NCBI RefSeq assembly: GCF_020520425.1
Contig: NC_079488.1
Coordinates: 90,935,285-90,999,284, forward strand
DNA from: Spinacia oleracea
Lineage: Eukaryota; Streptophyta; Magnoliopsida; Caryophyllales; Amaranthaceae
Direction of reading: 5' to 3'
Length of the DNA stretch: 64,000 bases
Shown here: piece after piece, positions 50,870 through 63,218 of the stretch
Position numbering within the stretch: the first letter of the stretch is position 1
Layout: every line of letters starts with the position of its first letter
Made by a program: the position numbers and the translations under genes
The notes under the pieces: model-generated
Database searches by the model: none
What the model was told of the DNA's origin: nothing
The model's input: only the letters and a program-made list of their open reading frames with translations

Positions 50870-52230
50870 TTAAGACTTGAAAATTATTATCTTATCATCT
50901 TTCCCTATAATATTTACAATTTTCCACTCACTTTATTTTATTCATTTTTTTTCTTACACTCACCCCTTTTTACACATTTTTCTTTTACTTAATCCATATT
51001 TTATTATATTCACGAATGTATTACTAGTAATAATCTTCCATTAAAGTATAATTTGATTGCTTAGCAATCTATGAAATCCTCCAATCTGCATACCAAAGTT
51101 GATTGTTGAGACTTGAGAGATGATCAATAACCTAAAAGTTTACAAGAAAAGCTGGATGAATATCTTGTGTTCAATGCATTATTGTTTCGAGCCATCAACA
51201 TCCCATTAATCAGCAAAAATTCATGCCCCGAAACTTTGGAAGTCACTATTCATATAAGTAAAGGGATAAATGTCCAATGACTGTTTCTGTACGTATTTCG
51301 ATTGAAAACCAAGATTTCTCATTATTTATTATACAACCCCTACCCCCCTTCGTTTTTCAATTATATGGGTAGTATTTCCTAATTTGGCAAGTTGAGCATT
51401 CATCAGTCATCACCATGTACAGAGAAAAAATGCTAAGGAAGATTGGCTCTTAAATTTTTCTATTTTTAGAAACTCTCTTTTTTTGTATTATACTCCATAG
51501 TTCATACGTAGTACATTTTTTTCGTAAAAGACTGTCGACTAACTGTCGTGTCACGTGTCACATCACATATATTTGGGTACATTATGTTTATTTTAGGAAT
51601 AAAACATTCAACATAAAATCAAATAAGTTCATGCAATATTATAGACCCTCGTTTTTAACGATTAAGTTAAGACCATGTTAATACCTCATTTTACATAATT
51701 AGTTAGGTGATGAGCTCCAACATCCCAAGAAAAAAGCAACAAAATAATACTTGTAATAGTTTGGTCCAAAATAGAAGGAATAGGGGAGGTCCAAGAAAGC
51801 ATGTATCATGATTCATGTAAGAATGAACAAGGAGAAAACATAGGCCAAATTATGGGAACTCCTCGTTTCATTGTACAAGTCCAATGATAGCGAGAGGGCG
51901 AGAGGCACATTAACAGAAGGTGGTACGAGGAACTATATGTTTAATGTTTGTTGCATAAAATAAAACCCCAATATTTTGGGATCCATTATATTTGCCAACT
52001 ATGCATTATTATTTTATAAACTCTATGCAAATTCCAACGTTGTAATTGTAAATCAAATCTTCCATACATGCATATAATATTATAATATACTGTACTCCAT
52101 TCTAGATTCCATCAATTTAATTGTCTTTTCAGATCCTCTTAATTATCGACTGCTTTCTTTATAGACTCCCCTTCTAGCAAGTAGCAATGCGGACCATACC
52201 CATTGGCCATAACCATACAAAGGGAGCGGC
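50870..52230. other. AT-rich spacer
   Basis: No gene, RNA or clear mobile element was recognised in this stretch. Confidence 0.4.
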
Positions 52231-52685
52231 AACTTTTGTGTAAGACCGCCTTACCGGAAAGACCACTTTGATTACTTAACTAATTTATTTCATTGCTTAA
52301 CTAATTAGTTTTAGTGCTTAACTAACTAGTTCAAGTGTTTAACTAAATAGTTCAAGTGTTTAACTAATTAGTTTCAGTGCTTAACTAATTGATTTCATTG
52401 CTTAACTTATATGACAACAAGGTGGTCTTTTTTGTAAGACCGCCTTATGTAAAAGTTAAACTTTTATATAAGGCAGTCTTATACAAAAGACTACCTTGGT
52501 GTCGTATAAGTTAAGCACTAAAATCAATTAGTTAAGCACTAGAACTAATTAGTTAAGCATTGAAATCAATTAGTTAAGCAATGAAACTAATTAGTTAAGC
52601 ACTAAAATTAATTAGTTAAGCAATAAAACTAATTAATTAAGCAATTAAAGTGGTCTTTCCGGTAAGGCGGTCTTACACAAAAGTT
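52231..52685. repeat. 455-bp near-perfect foldback element
   Basis: The left end aacttttgtgtaagaccgcc is the complement of the right end ggcggtcttacacaaaagtt, and the pairing continues through ttaccggaaagaccactttg to a centre near 52458 (aaaagttaaacttttat). Each arm has four to six copies of a unit like gcttaactaattagttt. It is a MITE-like foldback able to form a hairpin with arms of about 225 bases. No obvious target duplication. Confidence 0.8.
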
Positions 52686-54145
52686 TCCGTAGTCTAACTG
52701 TATTGCTTTCCTTTCTGCATCCAAAATATAATAATATCCTGAAACTTTTATTAATCTCTTAGAAACATTTTTAAAACTTGTGTTAGGTAATATACCACAA
52801 ACTAGTCAAACCCGTAAATACAATTCAATGCAACACAAGTACAACTGTATAAGGACAAATTCAAATACTTCATAGTTTATTAATCTCTTAAGTCATAATC
52901 GTGGATTATGGTTCCCTTCTAGTTTCTTCTTTTTATTAGGTAGGAAACACAAAACTTTCCTCAATAGTCAATACAAATAGTTTAAGTTGTTACGAGTAAA
53001 CGATAATACACTTGTGAAACGGCACAAAGCTGTTAATGTTGTCTAACATATACCAAGTAAGTGTTTTTAAGTGTCCTTATGTTATGTATATTTAGTAGCA
53101 TCAAACCCTACTAAATTTATTTTGTGTTCAAACTCTCCTCCATCGAAATTATTATAATTGTCAATTTCATGACGATTTTGGTTAGGTCTAATTAAATATG
53201 ATAGGCGAGCGTATGTGGCTTCAACATGGCTAATGAACGTATGTAACATTTTTCTTGTTCAACTAATTCCTTAATTATCACAGATTTTATTTACAAGTGG
53301 TGTACAATAAATATTGTACATCGGAGTAAAAAATAACTCAAGATGTTTTAAAATCCTAATATATGTAAAAAATGTCTATTTTTTAGTGATAAATTTTTTT
53401 TTTGATAAAAAATATTTCTTCAAATCACTAATAATGTACGGAGTATAAAATTACAAAAAAAATGGTTAAAGTTATCCCCTGTACTGCGTGACCTTTTGCA
53501 TTAATTAATAACCTTAATTTTCAATCTAGGCTTAAGGTAGATAAGCAAGTCAAATCATAGGTTTCATTGACAAGTTTAATAAATCACCTCTTTTGACTAT
53601 GACTATAAATTACACGTCAAACTAACTCTGAATTTCAATTCATTTCCGTGCCACCAACGGCAAACCTCCCTTTAATATTCTCTCTATCTGTTTCTCTCTC
53701 CTCCTCTCTCTTTCTTTCTCGTCAATTCCCACTCGTTTTCCCGCAAAATTCAATTTCATTTTCCAAATTACTTAATTTGGTCTTCCTTATTCTTCTTCCA
53801 GACTTCACCTAATCAATTTGATTGCCAAAAAAACTTGTGTTTTCTCCTGATTATAAACATTATTGACAAATTGTACACTCAAAATTTATGTCTTTCCAAG
53901 TTCTTACCAATAAATTTTCAACTGGGTTTCTATTCCTTTTTGGACAATTTCTAGAACAAAAAGCTGGCAAACAGTCAGCTGCTAAACCCAATTTGGTGAG
54001 TTTTTAAATTAAAAACTTTAAACCCTTTTTGTGCAGCTAACTACATTTGAAACTTCTTTAATGGGGTTACGCGGTTGATTGAACAAACCCATCGTTAGCT
54101 TTGGTATTAGCATACAAGGTGTTTGACGAAATCCCTAGAGAAAAA
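52686..54145. other. Spacer and leader of the receptor-like kinase gene
   Basis: No coding region seen. A CT-rich tract (ctctctatctgtttctctct at about 53680-53730) marks the probable promoter/leader of the kinase gene. Confidence 0.4.
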
Positions 54146-56073
54146 ATGAAGTGCTTTTATTATTTCAAAGAGAAAAGTCGTTCCAGGGGACATAAATCAG
54201 CCCCTGAATTGCGAAACCCATTTAGCAAATCAGATAACTCTGCCCCTGATTCTGGTGGTGGACTGATCAAATCAACTGGGTCCGAGGTTTATCGTCGTGG
54301 GATTTTGGATTTATATGAAGAGAAGGCTCCTAATTTAAGGGTTTTTTCATTATCCGAGCTTAGGATTGCTACCAATGATTTTAATAGGAAGCTGAAGATT
54401 GGTGAGGGTGGTTTTGGTTCTGTTTATCAAGGAAAGATTAAGGTTGTTGATGGACAAGGTGAGCCTACATTGGTTGCTATAAAGAAGCTTAATAAGGATG
54501 GCTTTCAGGTATGATTCTGATTCTGTAAGCCTTTTGTTTCTTGCTGTTTACATTTTTATAGTAGTTATTAGCCAACATAAGCTCAAGAATTTAGATTAAT
54601 TGTTAAATGTAGTCCAGAGATATTGTTTCACGTTATAAAAAGTTTCAGGTAATCAAGTTCAGATAAGTTTAGGTAATCAAGTTAAGATAAGGGCTCAAAA
54701 GTTGAAGACATAGCTAAGAAATAAGGGAAAATAAGTTCAAGTTTAGATCATTCAGGAGGAGTTTGAGGGGTTTGTAGGTCAGCAAAAAAACATAAGTTAT
54801 GACCCCTGTACCAACTAGAAGAAGCTTTCTGTTGAGCTAGTCTCAAGTATGTTTCTTCATAAAAGCTTGTAGCAGGTGCAGTATACGTATACCAAGCACA
54901 TATTTTCTATACAGGTTTTATATATAGTCTCTTGTTTTTTGCCTTGTAGGGTCATAAACAATGGTTGGCAGAAGTTCAGTTTCTTGGTGTTGTGGAACAC
55001 CCTAATCTGGTGAAACTGATTGGGTATTGTGGTGTAGATGGAGAAAGAGGGATACAGAGATTGCTGGTGTATGAGTACATGCCAAACAGTAGTTTGGAAG
55101 ATCATCTTTTCAAGAAGACACACCCAGTACTTCCTTGGGAAAAAAGAATGCAGATAATTATTGGAGCTGCTCAAGGATTGGCTTATTTACATGAAGAACT
55201 AGAAGTACAGGTGTGGCATGATCATTGATCGATGATGTAGCATATTCTGTCTTCTTAAGACAAACTTATTATACAATATTCAAAATTAGGGTTTAGATAC
55301 TAACTGTTCCTATATTGGCTGTTTGTTATGCAGGTGATATTTCGTGATTTCAAGAGTTCAAATGTACTGCTGGATGAGAATTTCCAGGCAAAGTTGTCAG
55401 ATTTTGGGCTTGCTAGGGAAGGTCCAACCCCTGGAAGTAGTCATGTTTCAACAGCTGTAAGTGTGGAAGATTAAATGTTATTCAAGTGCTTGTTGTTTGT
55501 GGAAAGAATAAAAGAATAATAGTTTTACATATAATATAGGTGGTTGGCACACATGGGTATGCTGCTCCAGATTACATAGAAACAGGACATCTGACATCAA
55601 AGAGCGACGTATGGAGTTTCGGTGTTGTATTGTATGAGATACTAACTGGAAGACGATCGTTAGAAAGAAGCCTTCCGAAAGCGGAACAACAACTATTGAA
55701 CTGGGTGAAACAATATCCAGTTGATGGTAGAAAGTTCAGCTCAATAATAGATCAACGTCTGGAGGAGCAGTATTCTCTAAGTGCAGCTAGGAAAATAGCA
55801 AAAGTAGCAGATAGGTGTTTAATGAAGAGTTACAAGGAAAGGCCAAAAATGAGTGAAGTGGTAGACAAGTTGAAGCAAATAATGAAGACAACAACAGATG
55901 AAGATGAAGGACGTAATAGCAGTAGCAGTCCTAGTGAGAAAGAAGAAGACAAACAAATAGGAGTTTCAGAATCTGCAAGAAGACGATTTGCTCATCTTGC
56001 CAAGCTTGGTGAGCAGGTGGAAGGCGTTGGTAAGAGAAGATTTATGATCATGCAGAGAGCTAAGGTTTCATGA
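54146..56073 (+). CDS. Receptor-like cytoplasmic kinase, subfamily VII (PBL19/PCRK-like)
   Basis: Ser/Thr kinase acting downstream of immune and other receptor kinases at the plasma membrane (family knowledge). Exons 54146-54508, 54950-55210, 55334-55456 and 55540-56073 give 426 aa. It begins MKCF, like members of the PCRK/PBL19 subgroup, with a Cys near the N-terminus available for lipidation. Kinase features: P-loop GEGGFGSV from residue 86, ATP-binding Lys113 in VAIKK, catalytic loop FRDFKSSN with Asp213 (RD kinase, His replaced by Phe as is usual in the subfamily), DFG at 231-233, activation segment [16 protein letters not shown], and [20 protein letters not shown]. The APE glutamate is Asp260 here. 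The C-terminal tail is Ser/Glu-rich and ends in a basic stretch ([11 protein letters not shown]). The upstream open frame from 54101 has no ATG, so 54146 is the start. Confidence 0.93.
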
Positions 56074-56497
56074 TTACAGACTGCTTTCTCGCTTACAAGT
56101 TTAGGAAGAAAAAAAAACATGTTTTCGTTATTATGTCTCATGTCTGTCTGTATGAGCTTTGTAAATCCAGTTCAGTTGTTTAAGGAAAGCCCTCTTGCGA
56201 AAGATTAACGAAAACATACTGTAACATCTCGATCAACTGGACATTTCATATACTGCAGTTTGCCCAGGGGCGATTTTTGGATCTCGGAAAGGAATTTCAA
56301 ATACAACATAACCAATTGTCTAAACATGTAATCTTCCATAATCAATGAATTCCGTATACATAACTCAATTCGCTAAATTCATGCAAATGTTACAAACAAA
56401 CAAACAAAAAATAAAGCTGCAAACAGAGGTTTCTAATTGTTATTTTGGCTATATTCCTTTGAATGGTGGATATTGATGATGGTGGCTTGGTGGTTGA
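56074..56497. other. Convergent 3' ends of kinase and TyrRS genes
   Basis: Only 424 bases separate the two stop codons, which face each other; both 3' UTRs must fit here and may overlap. Confidence 0.5.
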
Positions 56498-59400
56498 CTA
56501 CCTGGTAACCTTGTATGACTGGAAAAAGAATTAAGAAAACAAAAATGTCAGGAACCCCAAATTTCAAATTTTATAACTGGGATAAAGCACCAAAATCTTC
56601 AAATTTGATCCCAAATCACAAAGGGAAACATTGAAACCGACAAATCGAAGACGAGGGAGTACAAACCTTGATCCTCTTCAAAAGCATTTTCGCATTGGCA
56701 TCATTGGTGAAGTGATCTCGGACCGGCTGCCAGATAATGACAATAAAAATCATTAATTTATTTGTTTGAACAAGTTAAAACTAATTTGGTGTTAACTTAT
56801 AAATTGGAGTAAATAACAGATGCATTTTCTGCAAAATAGTGTACAAAGGGCATTCAAATTTTACCTGCAAAATCTTATTCAGTGCCATTGTTAAAGCAGG
56901 TTTCACATCCCCAGGATGCAAAGCCTCTGCTTCATAATCAGCTGCTAATTCTTCAAATGTCTTGTAGGTCCTGAAAAACACAGTAGAATAACAAGGGTAA
57001 ATCAACATACAGTATGTATGTAACCAAGTATTCAGAATAGAGATCCTCGGGTAGTTAGGGCTTACTTAGGTCCACCATATTCAATTTTGCGTTCCACAGT
57101 AAATTCCTTGAACCATGGCAATACAATGTACTTCACATATTCCAGACATGGATTTTTGTCAACTATCTTTGGTGGACAGTAAGCTTTCTTAATCTTTGCA
57201 TTAATGTCAGCCTGAGGAAAATAAATAAGACGATAAATTTTAAGTACAAAGCTCATCGATCTATCTCAGTTCACTAAAGAATTGGACCTTTGCTATTTTG
57301 TTAGTTTTTTTTGTAACATGATGGATAATTAATGAAAAAAAAGCTCCTTACGTTTTATCAAATAAAAAAATGGTGAGATATTAAATCAAAGATCTCTTTT
57401 GTATCTTACCTCTGTATCATCCATGTAAATTGCAGATGACTCGATTGACTTTGACATCTTTTCTTGCCCCTCTTTCAAACCCGAAAGCATATCTGTGAAA
57501 CACCATCAAACAAGCTAACGAGTCAACACAAAACCAACCAATGATGACAGACACTGATACAAACAACAAGAATACAGAGGACAAATACATACGGTGTGAC
57601 AAAATGACTGGCTTGTGCTTTCTTTTGATATCATCACAGTACTCCCGAGCAAGCACATTGACCTTGCGCTGGTCCATACCAAGCTGGCAAATGTCCGCCT
57701 ATTTAAAAAATGTACTCAGGTGTCAGAATAGAGAAATATGTTAAGGAACTAACATAACCATTCATTTCAACCGAATGTATGTCATGAAAGATAATGCTCA
57801 CCAAACCAAAAAACGAAAAGAAAAATAGGTAATATATTGATTATAAATGTCAACATGAATTTAACTAAAAGCCTAGTACCTAAAATATTACAGATCTGCA
57901 AGACTTTACTGATAGTACCCATGACACAAATATACAAGTCAGCTAAACCAAAATCACCACCTAAATAAAAATAGCTAGCATGGATATGAATGCTTACAAA
58001 ATACATAACCCAAGCAACAACCCACCAAAGTACCGAAAGGAAGCCACATGAGTTGAACAGCCTGAACATATGACAAGGGATGGTATCTCCATTAGAATTG
58101 CAAGCTAAACCTATTATTGATCACTCTGAATTTGAAAGTAACAATTACAAAAAAAAAACATTTAACATATACGATATGATCAGATCCCACAAGTATCACT
58201 TCACGTGTCCACAATTTCTCGCAACATACTCTAATTGTCTTCCCTTCTATTTGCATGTGTGACTGAGTGTGTGCCTGGGCAGAGTATTTTTAATACACCA
58301 ATTCTTTTTGGCGGACAACAAGGAACACATAAGTACAACCTCAAGAGGCCCATTAACTCAACTCCGGTATTCCCAATTCCCATAATTCCGAAATGAGCAA
58401 AATTGATTTGACAATTTTAAAGAGTACCCTTAACAAATACGAAGTACAAGTGTAAGATAAAAATGAGTGAATAATCTAAACATAAAAAATATGGTACCTT
58501 CAAGAAAAAGATATCTGCACACTGCATGCAGGCATAAAAGATCTGAGCACCATCTAAATCATCTGGGTCTTCACGACCCATAATTTGACAACACCTGAAG
58601 CAAAAATACCATGGGCCATTAATATAGCTTAACCGACATAGGGAACTGAATCAAACTAATAAAAATTTGTGGAAAAACCCTCCACTCACCTCTGAAGCCT
58701 TGGCAGTTTGTTCTTCGAAGCTATATCCAACACAAGAGGCCAGTACTCATGCGCACGTTCATTGATTTCTTTTTCGGTCCACAAAAACTCGACTCTTCCA
58801 GAATCAATATCCATTCCAGCAGCCTTCCAGATTTCAATAAAGTACTTACCCACCTCTTGAATCTTCTTCATATCACCTCCCATTTTCTTATTCAATTTGG
58901 CAAACAAATCTGCAATCCATATCTTTACTCTACAACCAGCAGATACTAACTTGTTCACATTGATTACCTTCATAATCCCCTGAACATGTAGCAGGACACC
59001 AATTCCAACATTAGCATAATAAACCAGATTCGGTAGCTTGCAAGCCCAATTATGTTAAAACAATAAAACGCTAATCCATTACGTTTATCAATAAGTTATA
59101 CCTCATAAATCAATTGATGGATCGAAACGAAAACAATAGACTAAAGGACCTTATGGCCTGTATGGGAATTAGGAAGTAGATTTAACCGCCCTCTAAAACA
59201 CACTTAGAAACAAGAATTTCAAATTACAGATAAGCACATGTCATTATATGTTCTTTTGTTCTCTTTCTACCAAGCTAATCTTTTTCTAGTTCATCCCTTT
59301 CCTCTGTTGTCCTTCCCTGTCTTCTATTTTAGGCCAGAGCAAAAATACACATGCTGTTTGAAATATATAAAAAGTCTCCACAAGTTATCACAAGTAGCAA

Positions 59401-60263
59401 AATAATGGAGGGTTAGACTTGATGATGCGCATCTTGTTAAACTCCCAAGAATAAAATTCAGATTTGAGTCAATCAAGTTTTAAATGATATTGTTATTTTC
59501 TATTTCCATTTTCTCAAAAGCAATATAATTTAATTCCACGGAATTACAAAAATTACAGTAGGATTGAAATTTCCAGAATTCAAAATACTTGTATTTCCCA
59601 AACATCAAATTTGGAATTGAATTTCTGGATTATAAAGCCCATCATTTCAAATGAGTTAATGGTTTCCAAAAACTACCTTGGCTAATTTGCAATGTTCTTA
59701 TCAATCAATAAAGAATTAAAGACAATAGACTACATGTTCTTATGAATCCTCGACACTCCTGGCATCTCACTAAGACTCGGCTGATCATAAAAAGCCAAGT
59801 CTAACATTTGTACCCATGCCTGATTAAAGCTATTCACTACATGTTGAGAAGATTGAGTTTATCACTACAACTAAAATTCACAAGGCATAATTGCCGATCA
59901 AACACTTCATAATTACCTGGGCAACATGCATTCGTCCAGATGGTTCAAACCCATCATAACAAATAGGCTCAGCTTTGTTTTTAAGAAGTTGCAGAAGCTC
60001 CGATTCTTGAATGCACTCCTCCCCAATACTTCTTATGATCTCATAACGTTCTTCGACTGACATCCTGTAATTAATTGAACAAATTACATACTAACATTAA
60101 ATTGAATTTCAGATGCATACGATTAGGATTTAAGAGAGAGATGAGTAGAGGTGTTTTACCCGGAGGAGGAGAGAGAAGAAGAGGACTCAGGGGCGGCATC
60201 GCTGATGGAGAGAGACTGAATGTCTTCCGCAGGACATTGTTTCTTTGCTTCGTCGTCCTCCAT
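56498..60263 (-). CDS. Tyrosine--tRNA ligase, cytosolic type
   Basis: Class I aminoacyl-tRNA synthetase that charges tRNA-Tyr. Exons on the minus strand: 60263-60160, 60064-59917, 58979-58690, 58594-58498, 57698-57593, 57492-57410, 57211-57066, 56970-56865, 56726-56667 and 56518-56498, giving 386 aa in phase. The first exon encodes a Ser/Asp-rich extension; the catalytic core starts near MSVEERYEIIRSIGEECIQE. The HIGH-type signature is HVAQ at residues 81-84 after YDGFEPSGRM, and KMSKS is at 260-264. CMQCADIFFL, ADICQLGMDQRKVNVLAREY and KIKKAYCPPK are family motifs of the archaeal/eukaryotic type. The last exon codes for only six residues (SYKVTR) before the stop. No organelle transit peptide is evident, so cytosolic action is inferred. 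Confidence 0.94.
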
Positions 60264-60448
60264 TTCAAAAGATTGTGCGAGGGGAGAGTGGGGTGGAGGC
60301 TTCGAAAGATAGAACAAGGTTGGATTAGGGTTTTCAGTATTATCAATCTTTGTAGTTTTTTTTTTCTTTTTTTTATGGTAGGAACAGAAACGAGCAACGC
60401 AGCTAGAGTGCTGCTCTAGCACAAGAAGCTAGATAGTGAGCTCTAGCA

Positions 60449-60893
60449 AGAGCTGTCAAATGTGTCGTGCCGAGTCGGGTCGTATTCGTATTCGTGTCGA
60501 ATATAAACGAGATGGAAAACCTCAATATTAATACGACCCGTTTAATAAATGTGTCATGCCGTGTTGCCCGTTTAACTAATTGTGTCGGAGGCTCTTGACA
60601 CTAACCCATTTTTTTCATGTTCGTTTCATGTCGTGTTTGTTCAATAAAGTTGGTTCTATTATTTAGGTTTATCACCAAATACATTGAATTATTGGTTGTT
60701 TTTTCTTAGGCTGTTTAAGTCGTGTCAGTTTCATTTTGAGAATTTCAACACTAACCCAACCCATTTAATTAAACGTGTTGTGTCGTGTTGACCCGTTTAA
60801 TTAAACGGGTCGTAAACCCTTGACACTAACCCGCTTTTTTCGTGTCTGGATTACGTCGTGTTATAGTGTCCTGTCAGATTTTGCCAGCTCTAA
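60449..60893. repeat. hAT-like non-autonomous repeat
   Basis: About 445 bp with short inverted ends (agagctgtcaaa and ttttgccagctct) and internal inverted/direct words cccgtttaat, cgtgtcgtgt and ttgacactaaccc. Flanks ctctagca and ccctagcc match at 6 of 8 bases, a weak 8-bp target duplication. It lies upstream of TyrRS. Assigned by structure only. Confidence 0.5.
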
Positions 60894-61079
60894 CCCTAGC
60901 CATAACACTCCTAGGAACCTTAGAACAACAAAATAATTTAAATTTTTAACCAGAGTATGGATATCCTTCGTGAGAACCGCGATTTCTAACTTTGCTTTGT
61001 CCAGATGCTTTAAGGAATTGACAACTTCCAAAACAGTCAGTTTGCACCTGAATCCTATTGTCTACCAACGCTCCTTCTT

Positions 61080-61860
61080 GGCTCGCTTTCTAGACTGCCA
61101 TCATTTTTGTGTAGACCGGTGAGATTGCTCTTATAGTTTCTAGGCCTTCACTTGTCTGCCCCGCTAATCTACAGATGAACCAACCAAATCCCGCATGAAC
61201 ATCATCAAACATCTTTGTCGTTGGTCCCATTTCCTTCCAAGCACCATCCGTAGTAATTGTTGTTGGAGTGTCACCCTCTGCAGAACATATGCTCCAGAAA
61301 TCATTACTTTTTTCTCGCACCTCGTGTTGAACATGATTTACGCTCGGCCGGCTACTGATTACACTGAATATATGCTCTTGAATGAGAGAGCCAATTCGTC
61401 GGGGGCTAAAGAGGCTCCCCCTGAACACTATTTCATTCTGGATGCTCCACATAATGCTCAAAAACACCTCCTCCTCACCAATTGGGCTTCTCTTTCATAA
61501 GAGATTAAGGAAGTTCTTGGTCCAAGACCCAATTTCGGACATAGGGCACCAATTCGTATGCCAAACACTGATCCCACCCATATTCTTCTACTCATCTCGC
61601 AATCCCACAGCAAATGGCCCAAAGTTTTCGGCTCTTGATTGTAGAACACACAGGTCGTGTCAATGGCCACCCCTCGTCTTTAGAGACCAGCCTTAGTGGG
61701 TAGCGCATTCCACATTACTTTCCACCCAAAGAGCTTATATTTTTGCATCACCTTCATTTTCCATAATTTTTTCCAGAACAGCTCCTCCTTTTTCTCTTTG
61801 TCAGGGTTACAGAGGAATCTACAATCCTATTTGACTGTAAATATTCCAGAGTCATGCCAC
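61080..61860 (-). pseudogene. LINE retrotransposon 3' remnant (zf-RVT and RNase H)
   Basis: Minus-strand translation gives the C-terminal part of a plant L1-type reverse transcriptase: LFGWKVMWNALPTKAGL, the zinc-binding block FYNQEPKTLGHLLWDCEMSR with RIWVGSVFG, then WSIQNEIVF and an RNase H start TTDGAWKEM...AGFGWFI. Frames change at least twice. The RT palm and endonuclease are absent. Confidence 0.75.
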
Positions 61861-61925
61861 CCCAAATTTGAGTGTCCTCGTGTTGATCCTTGCTCAAGTG
61901 CGTAGAAAGGATATTGCGAGCGATA

Positions 61926-63218
61926 GATGATGAAAATAAGTTTCATATTGATATGTGTGTTTTATATAGTGTTTCACCCCCGTCCCTTAGTACTTTTTTG
62001 TGTAAAATGAGCTCTTAGAAGCCATTTTTAGTACTAATATGTGTTATTTAGTGTTCCTTGAGTTTCAGGTTCAATTATGAGAAATTGGTCTTTTTAGACC
62101 CGTTTCGTGTTGATTTAGGCTACTACACGAGCCCGAGGAAGTTCGGGACCTTTATCGTCGACTTTCGGGAGCCTTAGATGCTTATGGTTGAGCCCCGAGA
62201 GTTAGACTCGGTGATATGGGCGAAGGATATTGAGGATTGCAAATCGCCCTGTGAGCTGAGGGCGAAATGCGACCATCGGGCGGAATTAAAAGGGAATTGG
62301 AGCCATCTACACGCGCCCGATCGGGCGCAGTTCGCCCGGTCCGGATCGGGCGCCCATCAGAAGCAGATTTCAACATTACGCAAACCGCCCGATCGGGCGG
62401 AATTTGGCCCGATCGGGCCGACTATCGAGCACTTCGCCCAATCGGGGGAAGCGTCGCCCGACCGGGCGACGCCAACCTCTGCAGCTTTTTCGCGTGGTTT
62501 CTTTTCCATTTTTAATGTTATTTTTGGGCAAACTATATAAGCTAGCCTTTATTATTTTGTAGGAAATCTATTCTAATACTTAGTTTATTTCTAGTTTTTT
62601 CTCTAATTGTTCAAATACTTAGTTTTTAATTCCAAGTAAAAATTCAAGCTTTATTATTTATTTGTTCTTCAATTCGGTATTGCTTCTTACTTTAATTTAC
62701 TTTATTGCTTTAATCATGTTTTCCATTATGTTAATTGCTTTGTTATTTATTATCATGAGTGAGTAGTTTAATTTCTAGGGTTTAAGGGGATCTGTGAAAG
62801 CATGATTGGGATTATTTGTGGACACGATTAATTGATTGATTGATCATAATTTCTATAGCTTATTATTATTGCTCGTCAATTCTGTTCGGCCGGACTATTT
62901 TGATTTGAGTTTGATTAACCTTAGATTATGAGCCGAGAGGTATAAATCTGATGTTTTTGGTCTGTGGCTATTAGATAGGAATTATTTCTAGTACATAGCG
63001 AGAGCCTGCTAGTTGTTTTATCCTAAGGAATTCATAAGATTCGAGAGATGCATGTTTTCCTAGTTATGATTGTTAGTTGATTGTTATTGTCCGTTGTCCA
63101 ATCCTGGTCTGCATTTATGGTGAACCGCTGCCCTAGATTCCTTTAATATTGTTATTTTCCGATTTGATTACTTGCTTTAGTTTGACATACAAATCAACCC
63201 AACTCTTGTTACCAGTAG
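61926..63218 (+). mobile_element. LTR-like sequence with GC-rich palindromes, cut by the next LTR
   Basis: The sequence is non-coding and shows the layout of the solo LTR at 8660-10360: a GC-rich palindrome region, a long AT-rich part, a passage with tcgagaga/ttcgagagg and a terminal passage cttgttaccagtagtg resembling cttgtcactataaccaatatagtg of the other. The left boundary is uncertain; the right is cut at 63219 by TGTAACACC. Assignment is by resemblance and order only. Confidence 0.5.
62313..62471. repeat. Array of GCCCGATCGGGC palindromes
   Basis: Perfect palindromes occur at 62313-62328 (gcgcccgatcgggcgc), 62385-62400 (ccgcccgatcgggcgg) and 62406-62419 (ggcccgatcgggcc), with a near-perfect one at 62452-62471 (cgtcgcccgaccgggcgacg) and two weaker forms between. 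Confidence 0.85.

Noticed and set aside
62178-62540. 120-aa open frame over the GC palindromes
   Set aside because: No homology; composition follows the palindromic repeats and the frame is in an LTR-like sequence.
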